Source: Smittium culicis (taxonomy: Eukaryota > Kickxellomycota > Harpellomycetes > Harpellales > Legeriomycetaceae). Taken from it: 10,587 nucleotides of DNA. Below are positions 1-6,005 of this stretch, one piece after another. The first letter of the stretch is position 1, and every line of letters begins with the position of its first letter. The notes below the pieces were generated by a model. That model saw only the letters and a program-made list of their open reading frames with translations, did no database searches and was not told the DNA's origin. The stretch covers positions 1 to 10,587 of the forward strand of contig LSSN01002739.1 of the NCBI GenBank assembly GCA_001970855.1, written 5' to 3'. Position numbers and translations under genes: made by a program.

Positions 1-430
1 CCATGTAAATAATGTATCCAACTCGAGCTGCATTGAAGCTTAATACGCTCTGAGACTTGAGGAAAGGCTTATGCGGAACTTTGAAAGAAGCCCAAGTTTT
101 ACCAGCATCTTTGGTGATGAAGTGGGTAGTTGAGTCGCTTAAAATGAAGAGGGTATTTGTGTCAAAAGGATGGTCGAATAGATAGTGGGCAGAACCTTTT
201 GGAATGGAATCGATAGGTTTCCAGTCTACCCCTTCGTTAGTACTTGAATACGCGAGATTTTTAGAGGGGTCGATAGCTACAATGTGAGAAGATCCTTTAA
301 AGATAAATACCTGAGAGAAAGTAGAGTCGAATTCAGTCTTTGATACTTTTATCTTATTTGAATCAGGAATAACGTAAATCGGAAGAAGAAATAGGTAGAA
401 AAAATACAGAGCATAGCTACAAAAGTTCAT
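1..430 (-). CDS. VPS10: Vps10/sortilin-type sorting receptor, N-terminal part (cut by window edge)
   Basis: Vps10 (Pep1) is a type I membrane receptor of the late Golgi that carries soluble hydrolases such as carboxypeptidase Y to the vacuole and is recycled by retromer. The minus strand is open from the ATG at 430 to the window edge, giving 143 codons plus one base. An in-frame TAG at 461-463 lies upstream, so this is the first usable Met. Residues about 5-21 are a hydrophobic signal sequence (CSYALYFFYLFLLPIYV). Two BNR/Asp-box strands follow, as in the ten-bladed propeller of the family: YSSTNEGVDW at about 61-70 and ITKDAGKTW at 105-113. Between them, HPFDTNTLF (87-95) matches the family's conserved proline-phenylalanine turn. 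Fungal receptors exceed 1,400 residues, so under a tenth is present. The transmembrane segment and cytosolic tail lie outside. No intron is seen here. The family call is secure. VPS10 as opposed to a paralogue (VTH-like) is inferred. Confidence 0.88.
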   Translation of the reverse strand, partial: MNFCSYALYFFYLFLLPIYVIPDSNKIKVSKTEFDSTFSQVFIFKGSSHIVAIDPSKNLAYSSTNEGVDWKPIDSIPKGSAHYLFDHPFDTNTLFILSDSTTHFITKDAGKTWASFKVPHKPFLKSQSVLSFNAARVGYIIYM

Positions 431-578
431 AATGCCACATAAAATGTGTTTGAGGAGTGACTATAATAGAAAGTATAGGGTGTAACAATGAATAAATATG
501 TTAGAGGAGAAGAGAGTTGATGATACATAAAGCGGGATAAAGAGCTATAAAAATACTAGTTATCGATCAGCTTTATAA

Positions 579-603
579 ACTCGCTAAGTTTAATAACGCG
601 AGT
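579..603. repeat. Short GC-containing inverted repeat upstream of VPS10
   Basis: ACTCGC at 579-584 is the exact reverse complement of GCGAGT at 598-603, with a 13-nt loop between them. It lies about 150 bp upstream of the VPS10 ATG on the minus strand. The arms stand out because their surroundings are almost pure A/T. It could be a binding site for a dimeric regulator, a weak hairpin in a 5' leader, or chance. Confidence 0.35.
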
Positions 604-1997
604 AGGATTGAAGAATGTAGCTCTATAGATATCACACACTAAGCAAATTAAAGCAGAAATGATTGAAAAACGCATATTAAAATTCAGAGACAATTGACTG
701 ATTAATGCTCGCTAACCTTTATAAGAACTTAAAATAGCCAATTGCTTTACTTATTTTTTCTATTTGTAACTTATTGGCTCATACTTTTACCATACTTTAA
801 TCTTTTACTTGTCACTTATTGTCCGATTATTTTATTTTATTAGTTTCTTCTATTTAATTAGCCTATTTTTATCTTCGACAATTCTCAAAGCTCAAAAAGT
901 ACTAATATTTGCACCAATAATCGTCGATAATAACAGTTGTGCCAAGTAATTGGCTAATTTCCTTCTATTCGTGAGTTAATTGGAATCATTATGAGTATGA
1001 AGGTTGAGCAAATCTTTACTGATTTTTCATACAAGATTTAAAACTCAATTACTCTGATAAGTAATAAATTTAAATTATACTATGTAAATTTATGCAAAGA
1101 GTTTATATAGCTGATAAATATCTATTCTTGTAATAAATGCTGAATTTATATTTTTATTCAAGCCCTGCACTAAAAATCAAATTAGTTTTCAATAATGATA
1201 AATCCTTTCAGCTACCCTTATTTATTTTCGCTATTTCAAACTGCAATGACCATTACTTTCACGAATATTTATAAAAAATAAATTCCAATGTTATATTTCC
1301 ATTACTACTATACTTTATTCCAGAAATTTGCAGCTTTTAACGGCCTATACCATTTGCAAATATAACAAAAATTTTACCTCTCATATATATTCAGAAATAT
1401 AATCCATTTATGATATTTCTCTATATCTAATAATACCAGAATTGTTAGGATATTTTTCATCACTTCTCACACGCTTCCCCACATCTAATCAAAACGAAAT
1501 AGTAAATTTCAGAATGAATCAACGGCAGATATAAATAAATGCATTATATTATACGTAACTTTTGAATATAATATAATTCTCGTCATAAAAAAAGCCAATT
1601 TTTTTATTCTTTCATATATTTTTATCCCTTTCCTATCCAACATCCTTCATTATAGCGGTCTGATTATTCGTCAGATCTTTCTAAGCAAGTTTATTATTTT
1701 CTGATTCAATAAATTATTCCAATAAATGACTGTGTCTCAGAATTAAACTGTTATTATTGAATTTAGTTGGCTACATTTGGTAAATCAAAAACTGCCCGCC
1801 ACTTGTGAAAGGGTTAAAGTTATAAAAGTTGCATATGGGAGATTAAAAGGTAGAGAAAAGTTGATTCCTTATAGATTATTTGCTAATAATAATCAGATAG
1901 AATTATTGGCTATAATAATTATTCCACTAAATACTACGCTTCACGGATTTAAACTCCAAATAAAATTTGTATAAAAGTAAAAACCTAATAGATAATG

Positions 1998-2015
1998 TTC
2001 CGCTTCATAAGCGAA
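1998..2015. repeat. Small hairpin in the 3' flank of the secreted-protein gene
   Basis: CGCTT at 2001-2005 pairs with AAGCG at 2009-2013 around a 3-nt loop. TT at 1998-1999 and AA at 2014-2015 extend the stem past one bulged C. It lies about 180 nt beyond the stop of the minus-strand secreted-protein gene, so it may fall in its 3' UTR or just past its end. A function in 3'-end formation is only a guess. Confidence 0.3.
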
Positions 2016-2191
2016 TCTCCTATATACATTCTTCAAAGCTTTTCTGGCTTTATTTATTTTAGATGTAAATTATAAAAATGCTCAAATTTCATAGATGCGA
2101 AAAAAATTATGCGTTAAACTAATTTTTATTTGTTGATAAATTAAAAATTCAAACCAAGTTATAGCATCAAATAATACTAGTGAGATGTATT

Positions 2192-2761
2192 TTACTGCAA
2201 CATTTGACCATATCTTGAAAAATTCATAGTTCTTGTTCGTCTTCCATTTGCTAATGATTTAGGTATGAACTGCCAAGATACATAATTAGTACAGCTGCCG
2301 TACCTATACCAATTTTTTCTTCTGGCATTATTTACTAAATAATTTACTGCGCCGATCATCGAGTTAATATTTTCGCTTTTGCTAGAGCAGTTTATGGTCT
2401 GTACTCTTGCTCTAACTTCCCTATCTGCTTTTCCTAGGAAAAAATCAATGTTACACTGCCTGTTATCACATATATCATTTACAGACTGGATCATAAATCG
2501 CCTGTCTCCTTCATTGAATGGATTATAATTATAATTAAACCCTCTTTTGAATCTGTTATTTCTTATGTTTCTGTTTCTGACCGAGTTCAAAGTTGGTTTT
2601 GCAGGCCTTGGAACCCTTTGTTGTATTTGTGCGAATCTACCAAATTTAGATGAATCATTGTATACTCCACTCCAATCAACGTCTTCGTCACATATTAGTT
2701 TTTGGGATTTGGAGAACGATAACGAAGAAATAATAAGTGTTGCTATAAAAGAAGTTTTCAT
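2192..2761 (-). CDS. Small basic secreted protein with possible Kex2 site, unknown family
   Basis: A single-exon gene of 189 codons, ATG at 2761 to TAA at 2192, with A at position -3. I do not recognise the family. Residues 1-20 form a clear signal peptide (MKTSFIATLIISSLSFSKSQ), so the product should enter the secretory pathway. No transmembrane segment or GPI-type tail follows. Residues 50-75 are rich in Arg, Asn and Pro and end in a dibasic KR at 72-73, a plausible Kex2 site. Cleavage there would leave a mature part of about 116 residues with four cysteines (98, 103, 125, 157), enough for two disulfides. The fifth cysteine, Cys24, would fall in the pro-segment. By hand count there are about 31 Arg/Lys and 13 Asp/Glu, so it is strongly basic. 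The segment NWYRYGSC (150-157) vaguely recalls the W...YGxC pattern of fungal Ecp2/Hce2-type secreted proteins, too weak for a call. It could be an effector, an antimicrobial or wall-binding protein, or a lineage-specific protein. Confidence 0.72.
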   Translation of the reverse strand: MKTSFIATLIISSLSFSKSQKLICDEDVDWSGVYNDSSKFGRFAQIQQRVPRPAKPTLNSVRNRNIRNNRFKRGFNYNYNPFNEGDRRFMIQSVNDICDNRQCNIDFFLGKADREVRARVQTINCSSKSENINSMIGAVNYLVNNARRKNWYRYGSCTNYVSWQFIPKSLANGRRTRTMNFSRYGQMLQ

Positions 2762-2845
2762 CTTGACTATATTTTTATCTCCTTTCTTTTTTCATGCAAT
2801 AAAGAATCCTTAAATTTTCACATACGACATTGTCTTTACAAGAGA

Positions 2846-2889
2846 ATATATAAGAAATCAAATTGTGATTAGTTTTTTTTTTTTTTTTT
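2846..2889 (-). promoter_or_regulatory. Putative core promoter of the secreted-protein gene: TATA-like box and poly(dA:dT) tract
   Basis: Read on the minus strand, a run of 17 A (T on the plus strand, 2873-2889) is followed by TTATATATTC (2844-2853), with the start codon about 85-90 bp further on. Poly(dA:dT) tracts exclude nucleosomes and TATA-like boxes position transcription in fungi, so order and spacing suit a core promoter. Such motifs are common by chance in A/T-rich DNA. The assignment rests on position only. Confidence 0.35.
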
Positions 2890-5328
2890 GTTATACTATA
2901 TACTCAAATCTCAAATGACTAAGTATAATTATAGTTAAACTAGAATCCCGTTAAGCTACCTGGACATCCCTAGAATATATTTATATTAGTTACTTTTGTG
3001 AAATTATTTTTTAAGCAAAATTATTTGCCTTAAACTTCATTATATTACCCCCAACTAATAAAGTTTTGATTCCAGAATTCAAGCTAGCTCAATTTCGCCT
3101 CATATCTTAATTATGCGGAGATTATGATAGTAGTAAATATTATCTTTTTATTCTTGCGTTTTTCTTTTTTTTTTTTTCGAAAAAGAACCTTTTATACAGA
3201 CCTCTAGTTAAAATAAAACTATATTATATATTCTTATTAACGAAAGCACATTATTTAAGAGTAACACACTTGGTCTGAGACTTGAAAAAAAATTTTTATA
3301 ATATCGGATAAACTGAAAAGACTTTTCCATTTTTCTAATTGTTCATTACACTTTGGAGTAATTAACTGTTTTTTATTTTTTTCGATTTTATATTATGTAG
3401 AATTTAAACTATAAATAGCTTTTTCATAAAGAATCTCCCATGTGTTTAATATCACAACGGCTGTGAATTAATTGGTTCGATATAGAAATTAAGATTCCAT
3501 ATTAAGGATGTTTTTAAATTTTTTTATTGATACACTTATTTAATTCATTAATAGTCATCATGCAATAGAAAAAAAATTAAATGACTATTTTAGCAAATTA
3601 CAATCCCAGTTCGAAATTAATAAAAAAAAAAATAGTTAAAATTTAAAATAGCCACGCTTTTTTGAATCCGTTCAATAATATTTGATTTGAATAAGGTCTA
3701 TGAAGACAATATTATAATTCCGTAAAATGTTCTAGTATTCTAAAATCAATAAATTTATTTAATTTAAAAAAAGGCCCAAGAACGCTTTATAGCTCTAATC
3801 AATTTTCTGGCAACATTTGAAATAGCCGTATGGCCAGATTTCTGTTTATGTTAATTGAATTTTTTAAAATGAAAACAATAAATTGATAAAAAACACTAGT
3901 TATAAAGTGGCTAAAAAGAAATTAAAATATATAGTTACATAAACTATTAGAATTTTTTCGAGAATCACTAGAGGCTCAAATATACTGGAATTTAAGTTGA
4001 ATCAATAATTGCATCTATGAAGCAAAAAATACAAGCATTTTAAACTAATACTAATTTTATAAAATAAAAACAGTTCTTTAGGTATCTCAGGAAATTTTGT
4101 TGACGTTTTTAAATCCAAATTATATATTTATGATAATCATTAGCTATCCTTGGTTTATGAGATGTAGGGCACTACTTTTATTATACGCATGTCAAAAATT
4201 ATATTTCTACTTTAGAGAATTTATAGCCAGAGCTTATTATACATAATGAAGGAAATTTTTCTAATAACTGATGTAATTCAAAACCAATGGCTTATTTAAG
4301 AAACATCTTTATCTCAGAAATTAATCTTGATAAAGTATTTTTTAGATTAAAATGATAAAAATTTAGATTCTTATGTTTAGTATACATTTTAAATGTGCTT
4401 AGTAAACACAATGCGAAAATTAACAAGTCATTTATAATTTATATGAATATGGAATTATGGATTTGAGAAAATAATGATTAATCACATTTATACTCACTTC
4501 AAATTCACTTTAACTCTTTGCGAGGTCACGATTCATAGTTGTTTTTTTAAATGAAATAGTTGGTTTAATAGTAAAGACTTTTACATTATTGGATATACTG
4601 ATATCTTTACCAAGACATTTTTATAGCTGCTTATTTATTTATAAATTTGCTATTAAGCTAACTAGCTTTCACAATTTAAAAAAAATATAAAAAGCTTAAT
4701 GCCTATGAAATAATTAATCATTCAGGCGTGCTGTCATTTTTTTGTCATAGTTTAAATTTAACCTCATTGCCAAAATAAATAGGTTGAAAAAATTATGAAT
4801 AAGCTGTTTTAGGTGTTTAAAAGAGTGGACAAAGTATAACTATAATTAAGGTCAATGTAAGCTATGAGGTTTATATTCTTTTTAGATAATTGCATCCCAA
4901 GTAAAATGACATTTTATTTGCAGTTAATTATTATGAATATAGAAAATGAGCGCACATACATTAGATACATTGGTACAAAGAATATCGAGATATTACGCAT
5001 ACTTTAAAAAAGAAACATTGAAATTCCTACGAAATTTTTTTTGTGCTATTCCTACATTAATTCAGGTTCTGAAAGTTTTGATAGTTCCATAATTTATTTA
5101 GTAGAGATTAATTTTTGGCTGATTAACATTGTAAGCCAAATTAAAACGCGGTTTTATGAGGTAAATAAAATTAAAAATAAAGCAAAAACACTATTTCAAG
5201 ACGCAAGATATTTCATAGATATCTATAGTTATTATGATTTTTTTTTTGGCTAATGTTTTTACCTATATCCAAAGAACCCAATTCCTAGTATTGAATACCG
5301 AAGGTCTGAGATTAGCTTTTCAATAAAA

Positions 5329-5849
5329 GGCCAAATTTTAAATGCTTGGCCATTGGTCAGCTAGTATTATAATTTTTATTTTCTTCACACTCAATAGTCG
5401 AGTTTGGGTTTACAGATTAGTGCATAATATATATTTATCTTGCTACTAAAACTTTTATTGAGAAAGTTATTCTGCCTAACTGAAGAAATGTACTTCACAT
5501 GCATGAAATTAATCTCAAATTCATGAGGTAGTAATTTGCACATGCAAAATGAAGAATATTATAATCAAAAGATAGCCCAAAACAAAATATTCGCGATTTT
5601 TAGAGCAATTCAACGGTTTTTGAAATCAAACAACATTGATAGCAAATAATAATTGATCCTTAAAACTTGTGAAATATTTGAAAACAAACAACAGTGCTAG
5701 CAAATAGCCGTTCTGATTTTAACCTCAAGTAAAATTTTTTGATAAATCTTAAATTTGGTTAATTAATTGGCCAAATATATTTCTGAGGACTTTTTTTTAG
5801 CGATAATTGAGCGAATGAATATAGCGTGCTTGTATATAAGCTGGCCAAT
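5329..5849 (+). promoter_or_regulatory. Presumed upstream control region of the FUN30-type gene, with GGCCA sites and TATA-like box
   Basis: GGCCA occurs four times here: 5329-5333, then within the palindrome TGGCCA at 5347-5352, 5768-5773 (as TTGGCCAA, 5767-5774) and 5842-5847. Two overlap CCAAT pentamers, ATTGG at 5352-5356 on the reverse strand and CCAAT at 5845-5849 on the forward strand. CCAAT is the core of the fungal HAP/CBF site. A TATA-like TATATAAG lies at 5833-5840, about 165 bp before the ATG. GC-rich hexamers are scarce elsewhere in this spacer, so the cluster is suggestive, but no factor can be named. Confidence 0.3.
5619..5706. repeat. Imperfect 30-bp direct repeat, two copies 58 bp apart
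   Basis: Copy 1 (5619-5648) and copy 2 (5677-5706) share 27 of 30 positions. Both begin TTTGAAA, continue CAAACAACA and end TAGCAAATA, with differences only at repeat positions 8, 18 and 21. The intervening 28 bp are not clearly repeated. The pair ends 300 bp upstream of the FUN30-type start codon. It could be a local duplication, the remains of a minisatellite or mobile element, or paired binding sites. Confidence 0.6.
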
Positions 5850-5993
5850 GGGCGATTATGATCAAGGATTTTTTAAATACTATTCTAGGAAAATCATTAA
5901 CTTAAAAAGTATTAAAAAATATAGAGGAAATCATTAACCACGAAAAAGAACGATTCTTTTAGTCATTAAGTAATTTATTTTTTTATCTTTTCA

Positions 5994-6002
5994 ATGAATT
6001 AG
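5994..6002 (+). promoter_or_regulatory. Minimal in-frame uORF (ATG AAT TAG) just before the FUN30-type start
   Basis: ATG at 5994, AAT, then TAG at 6000-6002, followed by AAT and the main ATG at 6006, all in one frame. The TAG fixes 6006 as the first Met of the long frame. If the transcript begins upstream, ribosomes would meet this start first. It has T at -3 (weak context), against A at -3 for the main ATG. The T-rich run plus TTAG before it could instead be the 3' splice site of a 5'-leader intron, which would remove the uORF. Confidence 0.4.
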
Positions 6003-6005
6003 AAT

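Larger units (their letters stand above)
431..2191. other. AT-rich intergenic region with no supported gene
   Basis: This spacer lies between the start of VPS10 and the stop of the secreted-protein gene, both on the minus strand. It therefore holds the VPS10 upstream region (near 431-700) and the 3' flank of the other gene (near 2000-2191). I find no tRNA boxes and no recognisable protein. The longest open stretch on the plus strand, about 1747-1974, has no ATG at its start and resembles no family I know, so I treat it as chance. Small inverted repeats occur at 579-603 and 1998-2015. On the minus strand, AATAAA-like hexamers (read as TTTATT near 2050) could serve as polyadenylation signals for the secreted-protein gene. 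The rest is low-complexity A/T. Confidence 0.6.
2890..6005. other. Long AT-rich region without a recognisable gene
   Basis: About 3.1 kb lie between the upstream side of the minus-strand secreted-protein gene and the start of the plus-strand remodeller gene, so the two are divergent. On both strands reading frames are short and broken. The longest (5041-5253, plus, no ATG start) has no recognisable content. I see no tRNA A/B boxes, no snRNA-like block and no transposase or reverse-transcriptase motif. Poly-T runs occur at about 3166-3178, beside the palindrome TTTTTCGAAAAA, and at 5228-5248. An AATATC/GATATT palindrome sits at 4981-4994. The last 700 bp carry the direct repeats and TGGCCA sites listed separately. 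Decayed mobile DNA or unannotated non-coding RNA cannot be excluded by eye. Confidence 0.6.

Noticed and set aside
1747..1974. Open reading frame of about 75 codons on the plus strand, starting at TTG if at all
   Set aside because: It has no ATG at its start and no recognisable motif. A run of this length is expected about once or twice by chance in six frames of 10 kb with this base composition.
2547..2813. 88-codon plus-strand frame overlapping the secreted-protein gene
   Set aside because: It is antisense to the minus-strand gene, which has a clear signal peptide and a proper ATG.
49..3285. TCTGAGACTTGA shared between the VPS10 coding region and position 3274
   Set aside because: A single 12-nt match between two places in 10 kb of biased DNA is expected by chance.
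3470..3482. GGTTCGAT, resembling a tRNA B box
   Set aside because: No A box, acceptor stem or anticodon arm can be placed around it.
5041..5253. Open reading frame of 70 codons on the plus strand
   Set aside because: No ATG start, composition like the surrounding A/T-rich DNA, and no known domain.
732..5709. Octamer AAATAGCC four times on the plus strand (732, 3646, 3820, 5702)
   Set aside because: It is above single-motif expectation, but among all octamers of this composition one such case is plausible by chance. The copies share no flanking sequence.
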